This document shows positions 24,635 to 36,425 of a stretch of 64,000 bases of DNA, piece after piece. Under the pieces are notes generated by a model. The model ran no database searches. It was not told the DNA's origin and was given only the letters and a program-made list of their open reading frames with translations. Position 1 is the stretch's first letter. Each line of letters starts with the position of its first letter. A program made the translations under genes and the position numbers. This DNA is from Gonatopus flavifemur (Eukaryota; Arthropoda; Insecta; Hymenoptera; Dryinidae), in assembly GCA_018340375.1 (NCBI GenBank), contig JAFFJZ010000006.1, forward strand, positions 18,733,501 through 18,797,500, written 5' to 3'.

Positions 24635-27600
24635 GTGTAAGATAATACATCAGGCATGTAATGAATCCAATCAATGCTGCATTATTTTGTGTCAAATGTA
24701 TATGGATGCCTGACGGAAACTATTTTTCATTGTCCCAATCGTTCACGTAGTTGACTCAACAGAGTCGGCTATATAACCTGGGGAATGATTCAATGCAACT
24801 TCCAGAGTTGGCTGAACGTCTTCAACCTCCTGGCGTAGTTGATTCAACTACTTTTTCGTTCAGTTCACTAATCCTTTTTCTCAGTGTACGGGATGTCTTG
24901 ATAGTCAAAATTATAGTTACATTCACATAATCTTGATCGAATGATAAAAATTTAATATACAAACAATATATCAATATATGTTTGATCATGTGATCGTTAC
25001 AATGAATTTCATCATAACCCTTTATTATTACATCGCGATATACGAAGTTGAGTACATGAGTTTGTTGCACGACGTGTTACACTATCTAGATTATAATTTC
25101 GTTGCTCATAACACTACATGAACGATAGAACGATAGGAATATTCATCGTGAAATTTACACCGTTACACAATATTAGTTAATCGTAAAGTTACTTACTCTA
25201 CTACCAACATTATCTCGCACAGAGCAGATGCTTACCTGAAACAGTAAGGAAATGTATAACTTTAATCGATGCGATCCGTAGGGTAATGATGTACAAAATT
25301 TATGAAAATTCTCTGTACTAAAAAGAACATGAATGTATAGAATATATTTGTACACCAAATATTCATCGTTAATTCAGGAACACTGTTAGCAGAGAACTCA
25401 AGGTATTCGAAATTGTTGTTATGATGACAGTATTAAAATACTCGACATCTGGTTCGTGAGGATGGAGATTTCAAACTAAGAACCATCCACGTACATGTGT
25501 AAATAATATATCCAATATGAGTTCAGAAGTGGCGTTCCAGACCTGTATTTTGTGTACTTGAAGTTTGTATCTCGAGACACCCTTTACATTTTATAATAAT
25601 TAAACGCGTGCTTGCGCATCACACGAGACACAAGACCTCACCACATCTCCGTTAAAATTACTCTCGTCTTTCAACAAACCACAACAAACATGGATGTAAG
25701 TTACCAATCGTATGGCATACTTACTTTAATTATAAAACCCTTTCCAAACCCTGACAATAATTGACCTTGTACTAATAAAGTTCCATGTATCTCGAATTAT
25801 AAATGTTTCTCATCTCTACATTCATCATCGTTCATAGAAAATATACACGTAACAGTATATACACTCGCTTTGAATATTTCCAACTCAATCTCGCTCGCTC
25901 TTCATAAATTATTTAAACTACAGATTTTTTTCTTCTTTCAATCAAAACATTAATTCAATATACAGATATATATATATATATATTTCTTCAGCTTGCAAAC
26001 GTGAATTTAACATTATTCAATTTCCTCCTGTCGTTTCCATTTCATGGTTTCTTATTATCGCTGTCCGTTCTCCCTCTTCAAAGTCATCTTCGCAATTTTC
26101 ACCCAACTCCTCCTCGTTATTTCACATTGCTTTTTATTCTTTTCCAGCATAACTATATACGCGCATTGATTTCAATTCCTAGGAAATGAAATCATGAAAA
26201 TCAAACTATACACACACACACACACTTTTTCTCTATCCATAAGACGTTTTCACGAGACAAAGATGAATATAAGAGAGAAAAAAAAGCCGATGTGCTTTAC
26301 ATTGGTATTGCATCGACTCTCTTCCAACGAAACGTACAGCGTACCGCCGCGTAGATACCGCCTCGCGGCTGGATGATTCGAATTTCTACTTCACAAAACA
26401 TCATCGTCGTCGTTCTCCCTTTAGAATATATATCAGCGGGAAAATGTATTATCAACAATGAACTCCTTGTTGCAATTTCACGTCAGTTTATCTATGTTTC
26501 TGAAATCTCATCTTATTCGTCACACTGCAAAATTCTGACAAACGTTTCGTTTTCGAAAATTCGATCGATTGCGCTGCTTCTTCCACCAGAATATTTCTCT
26601 TTTAATATTTCAACGATTTCATAAAATAATGAAATTACAGAGTTGAATGCTTGTACGCGCTGGACGTGCAATTTCCACTCTTTATTAAAGAATAAATATA
26701 TACGAGATAGAAGATTCCGGTTTATCTTCGACCAGGACTAGGATATAGAACTGGCATGGCATACGTATGGGTTACTCTGGCATGCCCGTGTACATAAATG
26801 TACAAGGCCAATAAATATGCGGCTTCCGATGTTCCAACGATAATGCACTTTACTCTACGCCATGGGTTGCTGTGTGTACACTCCACAGGGGTAGAGAGGA
26901 ACGCGCTATGTGGTCAGAAGACTCTAAATAATCCAAGCCTAGGTCTGGTGTAGGGTTGGTAATATCACTTGTGGCTCGCTTGGAAATTCTCGGAGTAGAA
27001 GCTAAATGACGAGGAACGAAAACCCTACCGTGCGCATATACCGTCTTCCTCCACCTCCCGTTGTGTGTCAACGTTTATAAACAGTATCATCTAGAATTGT
27101 CAAGAAAAATATAATACATTTCACGAGATGGATTCACCATTTAACGAGAAGTTTCCTTCATCTGCTCTGTTCGGTACAGCTTAATGAAAATCCAACTGTG
27201 TTTGCTTGATTGTGATTCCGGATTGTTTCCTTTTGTGTGCTCAACAACGAGAGAAGCCTTTGACCGTTCACATTCTAATGATCTCCATTCCAATTTCGTA
27301 TTCGACGAGGAAGGAAATATTCGACACAAACGTAGTAAATTTTTGGGTATTTTTCTTGATTCGGTCTTGGTGGTTCCTCCGAAGGATTTGTCAACGCGAC
27401 GAGGAGACAACCATAACGGAAAGAGAGAAAAGAGCAGAGCGGCTGGGAGGGTAAACATGAGTTACGAATGGATGAAGGTAGTGGATCGGAAACGTGACAT
27501 ATCGAAGTCACGTTTTATTTCGCGGCGTTTCATTCATCCCTCGAGCACGAAGACTAGAGAGAAATGTGATATACTCGGCCCTCTCGGTGTTGGAAAATAT

Positions 27601-28705
27601 TGTCGATCGAAGGTCCGTTGAACCTTTCTTTCGGCATACAGGACAACATGACAGCCACCATATATATTGATGATATAAAAGGACGACGAAACCCGAACAC
27701 ACACTCGCGACACGCTGTTGTTATTGCAGACGACGCTCGAGGCATTTGAAGATTACACACGCTTTTGGTGGTGCATGAAAAGAAATATCTGTTAAGAGTT
27801 ATTGCGTGTCTCGTAAAGCTTATTATTACAAAAATTCTCAATCCATGTTATCGTATTATACACGATACCAAGAATTTAAAGAATACAATTCTAATATCTT
27901 GAAAAGGTATTTGTAATTTTCCTCTAAGCATTATCAATCACAACACATCGTTTCAACGCTTGACACGTTCCAACAACCGAGAACATGTTTTTGACAAATC
28001 TAATTGTAAAAACAGAGAAATAAATTCTCTTCTTTTTTTTCCCCACCAAAAATAGGAATTCTGATATGGTATTGGTTCGGAAATAATTGATTCTCTTTTT
28101 TTCCCCTCTCCGGTGGCGTTTCTCGTCATCGTTTGCTTTCGATGGAATCGACATATGTCACAAGACAAAAGAAATTTCTGACGTATAACGGTTTTCAAAA
28201 TGATCCATGGTATCTAGTGGTATAAATATTGTAGAACGATAACAATGTACGACTGCGTATTGGTTGAACGTTGGGAAGAGATCATATACAGATGCTAGGA
28301 GAAAGCACGTTTTATTATCGCCTGAACGCTTCGGGGAACTTCAAAGATTATCCTTTGAACTTCAAACCTTTGTGTTGTATGCATTCTCGGGCAAATGTGC
28401 GAGAATTTGAAGTGCGAGGTTTCGAGCTTTTCAAATGGGATCCATTATGCAACATATATTCGAGAGGTAAGAAGATTGCGAATACAGAGAATTCTTTCTC
28501 GCATAATGTCAGAAATAAATACATCCGACGAGATAACTTACTTTTCCCTTATTCTTTTCCCTGGTTAAACAAACCGTATGATTCTCGCCAAATCTCATTG
28601 AATCTTGCATGAGTTTTAATCAAATTAATGTATCTTTTCAATATGATTCCGATAGAATCCCATTAAATTTCATTTCGTCAGTCATTCCATGGATTTTTTC
28701 AACCA
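24635..28705. other. Unique non-coding stretch
   Basis: No supported gene. A CTTTTTCTCAGTGTA end at about 24876-24888 looks like the right terminus of a CACTGAGA-type MITE whose left end I cannot place. TA (25964-25983) and AC (26211-26225) runs are present. A more GC-balanced patch at 27.1-27.8 kb has frames up to 145 codons on both strands. They overlap each other and contain no motif, so I read them as chance. Confidence 0.4.
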
Positions 28706-28894
28706 CACTGTAAAAAATATGGGGAGTTTTGCTTCATGCTGTTGATGGATTTTGTCCTCTCATCGTGGGAGAATTGTTTTGTTTTTCGAATGTTTAATTA
28801 TCCACAAAATTATGAAGGAAAATGTCCCCATCTGTGGAGGAACTTTGCTGCCACCATTTTCTGAGGGAGAATTCCACAATCATTTTTTACAGTG
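28706..28894. mobile_element. MITE, CACTGTAAAAAAT ends
   Basis: A 189-bp element with ends CACTGTAAAAAATATGGGG and CATTTTTTACAGTG. The inner block CCATCTGTGGAGGAACTTTG (28828 onward) recurs in reverse complement at 11680-11710, so a related fragment exists there. The flanks do not give a clear duplication. Confidence 0.55.
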
Positions 28895-30896
28895 CAGGCT
28901 TCTCGATTCTTCATCTTCGAGTGCCATCGATATATTATGTTGTTGTTGGTATAAGAAACAACATGTTGATTTGTATAACAATACCAATCGTAAGTCACTC
29001 TTGAATGTTTATAATATGATTTTGAATGTGATTTATCGTGCATCCAATATCAAGTGCCATGCTATTTGCCTCAATGCTATACACGTTGGATAAATGAAAA
29101 GCTACGGGCAGTACGTGACTTCGATATGTCACGTTTCTGATCTCCTTCCTTCCATTTCGCTATTGCTTCTTTTAAATCTTGTCGTTCATCGTCCGCTACA
29201 CACAATGTCTCTACATCAATGCGACACAGTCCACAGACTCCGGGGTTTTCCTCTATCTCAAGCCAATTGAGTTAGTAAGGCAGAAATATTACTCGCATTT
29301 CATCGCACCCGAAACTATTGACCCAACTGTTTTCAAGATTCTTTTCAAGTTTCCTCACAATCCGTTTTTTATCATAATTAATGTGTTATTTATATCTCCC
29401 AGATGTGTGGAAGCTTCATCGATATTTCAGGACAACAAATACCCAAATTGAATAAAGGAAGCGATATAAAACTAAGGAATTGTCATCAATTTTCACCCCC
29501 GATTCGATACAAAAGATCAAGACAAACATTGATACAAAATAACGTTGATAAAAGTATAAAACGAGGGAGAATCCTAGTTGATGAAACGCGTCATCTCCTA
29601 GAAATACCTCCATCAGTTTCTGTCACTCACTGGTATTTTCGCATACAAAGTTTTCCGGATGCACCCCAGATACACACACGTTTATACACCATGTGTGTAT
29701 ATATACAAACTAGTAAGCGGTATATACGATACGGGCGTATCACGATGGTTTGGTACTCGTATACTGAAATTGTAATGCAACTTGACAGGTTCAAAATGTG
29801 ATATACAATGGGTAGAATGCATATACATATACATCCGTTAGCTGTAAACCACACAGTTCATATGACCAAAAGCAAAAGCGAAAGACACGTGGGAGATTGT
29901 ACTGTCCATCATGAGAACGAATATGCATTGAATAAAATGTAAATTCCTGCATACTTTTCTACGTGTATGGATGAAACTTGTAATTATGTTGCGTTGAAAC
30001 GTAATCAACGAAAATATAGAATTATCAATTCGTATACCGGGTAACGTATAGCTCGAAATATATTTTCCTATAAATTTACATTTGATTGAAATGTTAACAG
30101 ATTCTCTGTAAGGATAAAATGAAAGAGGGGAGCAGGAAGGGTGGACGATATAACAATTGACAGCAATAATTAAAGCAACGTGACGCGTTTATCCACATAC
30201 ACCGAATCGTTAATTACCGCGAGTCGTTGTAAATTATCTTCAATCACGTTAATTATCGCGATAACTGATTACTTAATCAACTACCTTAATATTTCTACAT
30301 TCGATCGACGAACTAACACAAATTCGTAACAGGTCGTTAAATATTACCTTGAATAATTATCGATTTCAAACTCACACCGCAGTTTTTCTTTAGATTTTTT
30401 GGACAAAGTTGAACAAATGCTGAAATCTATATAATTCTAAAACAGATTCGAATGTGGAGGAGAAACCATCGATAAAGATTTCGAGGATAATATATTTCCT
30501 CGAATTTGTACGATCATTTATAAATCGAAAGAAGCAGTCAGTTGGTATTTGTTCTCAAGTTTAAGCTTAATTTATCAAGCTGAGACACTTGGATAAGCTC
30601 ATTTAAGGTATCTCAACGCGGAATTGCATCTTCCTCTTATCCTTCTCGTACATTGGTGTTCATTAATACCATCTCAAAACAGTCCTGAACCATCATCTCC
30701 ATGCTCAACCATATCATGTCCGCTGTCTCGCGTTAGTTAATCCATATACCCACATTCTCGTCAAATGATATCAGTTGTATTTACAATTGAATATACATGT
30801 GGGGTAAGAATTCTGGTGATGATCTTCTCAACCCTTTCTGACCTGGCTTAATTCTGATAATGATGAAAATTTTTCCTCAATAGGCAATAGTTTCTA
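28895..30896. other. Unique non-coding stretch
   Basis: No supported gene. A 132-codon forward frame (29403-29801) and several overlapping reverse frames have no recognisable domain. I see no repeats shared with the rest of the window. Confidence 0.4.
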
Positions 30897-30942
30897 ATAC
30901 GTCATTCAATAAGTCCCGAGACTAACAACGAAAACAACATTT

Positions 30943-32970
30943 TTATTCATCAATATAATCTCCTTTCAGAGAATTACAATCTTTCCAACGCCTTTCCAAC
31001 ATTTCTATACCATGTTTATGGGGAAGGATTTATCCTTTGCTTCAAAATAGGCTTCAGTTTCGGCAATGACCTCCTCATTCGAGCCAAATTTTTTTGAGAT
31101 CATCAAAGAGCCATGCAGTAGTCGCTGGGGGCTAAATCTGGCGAATACGGAGGGTGGGGAAGCAAATCAAAGCCCAACTCGTTGAATTTTGCCATTATTT
31201 TTCTGGACTTGTGGCATGGTGCATTGTCTTGGTGAAAAAGGATTTTTTTCTTCTCCGTGTGCGGTCGTTTTGCTGCGATCTCCTCCTTCAAACGTACCAA
31301 CAACTCAATATAATAATCACTGTTGATCGAATTACCTTTTTCCAGGTACCCATATAAAAATCTTCAGGCTCCGCCAATGCTGACGACGGAATATAGCTAG
31401 ACGCAAGGCTGCCAGCCAAAGCTGGGCAATCTATGTAGGGACAAGGATGGTTGACAATGGTCTAAACATTGTACCAATATGGGAAGTCATAAATCGACTT
31501 CATTGATCCATCATTGATCATTGGCTGCGCCACGCTTGGCCCATCCTTCAACCAATATTGCTTCAAGGAAAACGCATGCTTCCAACAGAGGCTCTCTAGG
31601 GCTTGGCGGGACACTGCTCCAAGCATTAGGCAACTCTGAATGACAATGGATTCTCATGTTGCACCAAGCATGGGTCGTAGCTTGGTCCAGCTGGGGCAAT
31701 AGCTTGGGCGATGGCCTCGCTCAGTTTAGGCGTTAGCTTGACTCGACTTGAGTAATAGCTTGGCTAAGAGTGAAACTTCCTTCTCAAACAGCAAATTACA
31801 ATAACTCTCACCAGAGTGATGCTTGTTTCCTGCGAGTGGCGAACCAAGCATTCAATCAATATGTAAGTCTCCTTTGAAGATACCATGACAGAAATAATTC
31901 TTCATCTGTTTCCAGACCCGCCTGCTTCTACGCCAAAACCACCGGATTTACGTCATTCATCAGTTTAAACTAATCAGAAAAATTACATGTTGAAATTCTC
32001 CGACATTCATTTCGTTCAATCGAAATGATAGAATGGATTTTTTATTTTATTTTCAATTACAATAAAAAATAAAAGTGACCATTGGCATGAGATGGGCGCA
32101 ACCCTGCCGCAAGATTGCTACAGCGTTGGCTCATCCTTGGCGAACAAATTTTTGTATGGTCTGCCATTGACGGCATATGCAATCACAACCCTGTTTCCAG
32201 TGTTGGGTCTTGATTGTGGAAACAAATGGGCTGAGGCTGAAATGATGTTATCATTTCAGAGTTGCGCCATGCCTGGTAGCCTAGGCTCGGCCCATCTTGG
32301 TGAGCCTTGCGGAAACCTAGCGCCCATGGTCAATTTTTACCTGGGTAGTCAATGAAAATCACGCCATGTGTACCCCAAAAAACGGACGCCATGACTTTGC
32401 CAGCAGACTGCTGCGTTTTTGGACGCTTTCGCCAGCCATGCGCCACTCAGATGATTGCCGATTCGACTTCGGAGTGAAATGATGTATCCATGTTTCATCC
32501 ATGGTCACGTATCGACGCAGGAAATCCGTTTTATTGCAAGTAAATAGCGATAAAGAGCTCTCTGAATCGTCGACTCGTTGCTGTTTTTGTTCCACTGAAA
32601 GCAATCGCGGCACCCACTTGGAAAAACCTTTTTTCATGCCCAATTTTTCATGAAGGATTGTAAATACGCTTCCAGATGATATCTGTGTCATTTCTGCAAT
32701 CTCGCAGACTTTCACTTTGTGATTTTTCATTACGATTCTTAACACTTCAATCACATTTTCCGGTGTAACGACTTCCAATGGCCTACCCGAACTCTCCGCA
32801 TCGTTTGTGTCCGTGAGACCACGTTTGAACTCAGCATACCAACGACAAATCGTTGGTTTGGATGGAGAGGAGTCCAGGTAACATTTTTCGAGCCATTGCT
32901 GGGCTTCTGCGGTGTTTTTATCCATTGAAAAACAATGTTTTATCAACACGCGAAACTCGCTCTTTTCCAT
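30943..32970 (-). pseudogene. Mariner transposase (irritans type), interrupted
   Basis: The N-terminal part is 32970 to about 32359 (203 readable codons, starting MEKSEFRVLI). It has the HTH region, a SKWVPRLL motif and the first catalytic Asp in VTMDETWIHH (residue 158). A frameshift follows before the SVFWGTHGVIFIDY block. The 997-bp element then splits the codons for IDYLEKG. The C-terminal part runs from about 31346 to the stop at 30945-30943 and includes FHQDNAPCH and SPDLAPSDY (second and third Asp, DD34D). There is a further frame change after SPDLAPSDY. The copy is inactive. Confidence 0.9.
31349..32345. mobile_element. 997-bp TA-flanked element inserted in a mariner
   Basis: Left end CCCATATAAAAAT and right end ATTTTTACCTGGG are inverted repeats. 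TA lies at 31347-31348 and 32346-32347. Removing the element and one TA restores the transposase reading across IDYLEKG. The ends resemble the CCCYAGYARAAAT MITE family, so this may be a longer member. Forward and reverse frames of 60-90 codons inside show no known domain. GCTTGG/CCAAGC motifs recur many times between about 31400 and 31780. Confidence 0.8.
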
Positions 32971-33163
32971 TGTTCGAACAAATTACAAAGTGATTTTACT
33001 CTAACCTCGATAACTCTGCTGTTTGTGGTCCGATCGACGTGAAATTTTCGCACGTTTCGTGTGAAGGTTCGCACTTTAGGGAAACGTGGCCAGTTTGGTA
33101 CTACCAGCATCATCTCTGGGTTAGTCTCGGGACTTATTGAACGATGTGTTATAGTTCCTAGTA

Positions 33164-33399
33164 CACGGAGAGAAAAAATTTGCTGACGCAGCAAATCGAG
33201 GTATTATATATAGAATAGCAAAATTTTTTGCTGACCTAGCTAAGAATTTGCTATAACAGCAATCGTGTTAGCTACGACAGCAATTTTTTAGCTGTGGCAG
33301 CAAAAAATGTTTGCTCCGCCAGCAAATTTTCACAGCAAAAAATTTGCTGCTCTGGCAAAAGTAGATTTCGCTGCCATAGCGAATTCCTTTTTCTCCGTG
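33164..33399. mobile_element. MITE, CACGGAGAGAAAA ends with AGCAAA array
   Basis: A 236-bp element with ends CACGGAGAGAAAAAATTTGC and TTTTTCTCCGTG. The interior repeats CAGCAAATTT/AAATTTGCTG about eight times in both orientations. It sits 14 bases beyond the mariner at 30897-33149. The left flank is TA and the right flank CA. Confidence 0.75.
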
Positions 33400-33771
33400 C
33401 ATGAACTCTGAATTTTTACAGAATTTTTAGTAACGTAAATGCAAAATTATTGTTGTGTGGAATTTCACCGTTTCTAATTTGGAGAGCATGCTTTTTTTTT
33501 ATAATCGAACTAGAGTTGGTTCGGAAAAGCCCCCATAAAAACCCCACAACAAATTGAACTCAGAATTAAGTAAATTTTAAAACGATCTATTACAGTCTGC
33601 CCGAGTTGAAAAATTATAATACTTTTTAAAGCCTGATCAATTCCGTAATACGCAACGATCCAGAGTTCAATCGGGTCGGGAAAAGGTTAACATCAGGTTG
33701 AATAAGAATGTTAAAAGCAAGATCAGGTTGAGAACAGGGCGAGTTCAGGGCAAAAAATGAAATTAATCCTG

Positions 33772-34245
33772 CACGGAGAGAAATGCAGCTCGAAAGGATA
33801 ATAATCTTCAATAGAAAATTGGAGAATATTTCTTAAAATCTAAGAATTTTTCTCAAGTTCGTAATGAACATAAAACGCTCCAGATTTCTCTTGAATATTA
33901 CTCGAAAAAAGATGAAAAATTATCAATACTTAATAAATCATAGAAACAAATATGAAGTTTCCAAAAGTTGCGCATGAAATTTTACAAAGCGAATAACAAA
34001 ATTCTGTAATTCGAAATTTGGCTATATACTTTGTAAAATTTCATGCGCGACTTTTGGAAACTTCATATTTGTTTCTATGATTAGTTAAGTATTGATAATT
34101 TTTCATTGTTTTCCGAGCAATATTCAAGAGAAATCTGAACCATTTCATGTTTATTACGAATTTAAAAACAATTCTTAGATTTTAAGAAATATTCTCCAAT
34201 TTTCTATTGAAGATTACTATCCTTTCGAGCTGCATTTTTCTCCGT
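33772..34245. mobile_element. Long hairpin MITE, CACGGAGAGAAATGCAGC ends
   Basis: A palindrome of about 474 bp with arms of roughly 215 bases and a loop of about 40 near 33995-34030. The ends are CACGGAGAGAAATGCAGCTC and its complement finishing TTTTTCTCCGT. The right end abuts CCGTAATACGCAACGA, which also occurs about 120 bases upstream of the left end (33649). It is non-coding. Confidence 0.75.
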
Positions 34246-34359
34246 AATACGCAACGAATCAGAGCTAAATGAGGTTTCACTTTTTGACTCGGGGGAAAAT
34301 GATGAATTATAATGTTTTCCTCGGCCAAGTATGACAGATTTCAAGTATGGAGCGTTCTA

Positions 34360-34620
34360 CCCCCTTTGAATCTGGAAGGGTGAAGAATCACGCGTTTCAC
34401 TCCACTGAATGTTAAAAGTGAGCTTGTAAGCTTCGAGTGAGATTTCAACTCCTTTCGAGTAATCCCTCACACCGTGAAAAGTCGAACTGAATGTGGCTGC
34501 ACCTTGCTTGAATACTTGACTGAAATTCGGTCTTTTCCACTGTATTTTCGGTATTTACTTTCATTCAAAACAAGGCTAGTTTTGGGAGCATCTTAAAATC
34601 AGCTGACATCCAGGATCCAA
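34360..34620 (+). mobile_element. Long-form GAGTG/CACTC element, partial
   Basis: Starts after TA with CCCCTTTGAATCTGGAAGGG and continues through TTTCACTCCACTGAATG and GCTTCGAGTGAG, as in the 272-bp MITEs. It then departs into GTGGCTGCACCTTGCTTGAA...GGCTAGTTTTGGGAGCATC. That second part matches 58265-58430, so both are copies of a longer form from which the 272-bp MITEs may derive. The right end is not found. Confidence 0.6.
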
Positions 34621-35437
34621 ATTTTTTCATAATTTTCGCGATGAACATAATACTTTTCACAACAAAATTTTATATTCAGGTGTTGAAACATACAATCAAC
34701 TATTTTATACGATTCAACAATGACGGGGAACCAACATATAGACAATTTCCAATGAACTGCGGAAGTTCAAAGTTTTCCTATTTATTCAATTTTATTCATA
34801 AACTATTGTTAACGAAAAGAAATAGAATAAAAAACAGCGAGGAAGCATGATCTTCAAAGCTCTTATTAAGCGAAAGAAATTACAATTCAAATCGAATAAT
34901 CAAGAACTTCAAATGAAACTTTACAACTATTTAAGTAATTGAAAAAACCCACATGGGTTGGGTTTTTTTTTCCACGTAGAAACCAGGGTTTTGTAAACCC
35001 TGGTAATTACACAATGAAATGATAAATATTAGTGATTTTCACTTACGAACAAGTGAATCTTCCTTCATAGCTTTCTTTGTGATAGAAAATGGGAACGATG
35101 ATTTAGAAAATGAAAACATGAAGGCGAACGCAATACAAACATTCATTATATCTCTATTATATTCTAAAAGAATAAATCATTTCCTTACACTATTTTTTAT
35201 GGCACGTGAAAGAATGAACATAATGTACGCAACATCTATAATCATTCATTGTATCATTCATAATCGGAAGGAAACGATTATATAACTTATATGTTACAAG
35301 AAGATAAATTATCCATATCAATACTCACCTTTGGCTGCACTAAGAAAACAATTTAGTTATAGTTACCAAATCTCATAGTTGGATATGGTGAAAGAAAAAT
35401 ATGTAGTTGTAATTACCGAGATACGGATTCACGACTA
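34621..35437. other. Non-coding stretch with two small palindromes
   Basis: No gene that I can support. AACCCACATGGGTT (34946-34959) and CCAGGGTTTTGTAAACCCTGG (34983-35003) are short palindromes next to each other, possibly remnants of a MITE. The rest is unique. Confidence 0.4.
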
Positions 35438-35731
35438 CCCTAGTAGAAATTTGATCAGGCGTTCCCCATTTATATTAAGGTCTTGATCAGGTTAGAATCC
35501 GGAAGCCGTGAATAAGGAAAATCTTATTAGGCCCTTACAAGGGACTTATCTGATTTCCCTAATAGGATTCAAATAGGGTTGTAACGCAAGGGTACAATAG
35601 GGTTTGGATGAGATTTCCATAAAATCGAGCGAAATAGGGAAAACCGTAACGAAACTTGATGAGGACCTGATAAGAAATCAGGCATGTCTCGTCAGGCCCT
35701 GGTAGTTTCCCATCCAAAATTTCTACTAGAG
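35438..35731. mobile_element. MITE, CCCTAGTAGAAAT ends, TA duplication
   Basis: A 294-bp element and the cleanest member of its family. TA lies at 35436-35437 and 35732-35733, and the ends are CCCTAGTAGAAATTTGATC and CCAAAATTTCTACTAGAG. Internal AGGCCCTTACAAGGGACTTAT resembles the interior of the copies at 12649 and 45096. It is non-coding and probably mobilised by a Tc1/mariner-type enzyme, given the TA duplication. Confidence 0.8.
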
Positions 35732-36042
35732 TATAACTAGATTTTTACTCCAGTATTTCTTCTGGTCGGCAATGCCCTGCGCAAGGTCATAATTCATTAT
35801 GACGTCAAACACTATACATCTATCAGTGTTGAGCAGAAATATAGTAACTGTTACGAGAGTTATGATGAATTGTCATATACCGGCTGTCATTTATCGTCAT
35901 AATGAATCATATCCTCCTCATTCATGGTCCTGAAACCTCACAAGTCTCAAAAATCGTGATCTTGGAAAGTGTTCAATACATTGAAAATACAGTTCATTTA
36001 AGCCAAAAGAAATTTGAAATTGAAGTGAACTCAAAGAAACTT

Positions 36043-36150
36043 TTTGGTTGGCTGGAAGAAAATTTATTTGTCTGTTAGTTAGAAACTGTTAATTATCGTG
36101 GACCAAATTCTGTTCATCCCAAACAAATTTTATCCCAGCCAACCAACAAC
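36043..36150. repeat. Hairpin related to the 10.3-kb MITE
   Basis: TTTGGTTGGCTGGAAGAAAA pairs with the region CAAACAAATTTTATCCCAGC at 36120-36140. The same CAAACAAATTTTAT(T/C)(T/C)CAGC block lies inside 10302-10436. The outer ends are not identified. Confidence 0.5.
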
Positions 36151-36320
36151 TTTTTCAACGAAACCGTAAATTTCTACGTTGCCTCTACGTGGTATCTTCG
36201 TTCATCCACCTTGTATGCACGTTCACAATTTTACAATCAAATTGGTGAATCGGTGATTTTAAGGTTATCATTTCGAAACTATGACTTTCAACCATAACCT
36301 GTTATACAATACTTGATTCA

Positions 36321-36425
36321 AGAATTTAAGAATCTAAAAAGTTTAGTGGAATGCCACTTTATCGGTTCCTCATTAAAAGTTACAACAATCGGTTGCTAAC
36401 TTCACGGCTACTAGTTTCAGGTTCA
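36321..36425 (+). mobile_element. Right half of a GCTGAAACTGGCAG-family MITE
   Basis: AAGTTTAGTGGAATGCCACTT, then AAAAGTTACAACAATCGG, then CTACTAGTTTCAGGTTC match the right halves of the elements at 41231-41413 and 51075-51243. The left terminus cannot be found, so the copy is truncated or very diverged. Confidence 0.5.

Larger units (their letters stand above)
30897..33149 (-). mobile_element. Mariner element, irritans type, split by a later insertion
   Basis: Inverted ends share the core TTCAATAAGTCCCGAGACTA, with flanking TA at 30895-30896 and 33150-33151. Total length is 2253 bp; without the 997-bp insertion at 31349-32345 and its duplicated TA it is about 1254 bp, the usual mariner size. 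The transposase lies on the minus strand in two parts. Confidence 0.9.

Noticed and set aside
27184..27621. 145-codon forward frame with overlapping frames on both strands
   Set aside because: The region is simply less AT-rich, so stop codons are rarer in all frames. Forward and reverse frames overlap and none has a domain, signal peptide or plausible composition.
29403..29801. 132-codon forward frame
   Set aside because: No motif or coding-like composition. It overlaps reverse frames of similar length and ends in microsatellite-like TATA sequence.
32092..32355. 87-codon forward frame inside the 997-bp element
   Set aside because: It extends past the element boundary into the mariner, has no known motif, and its length is not significant.
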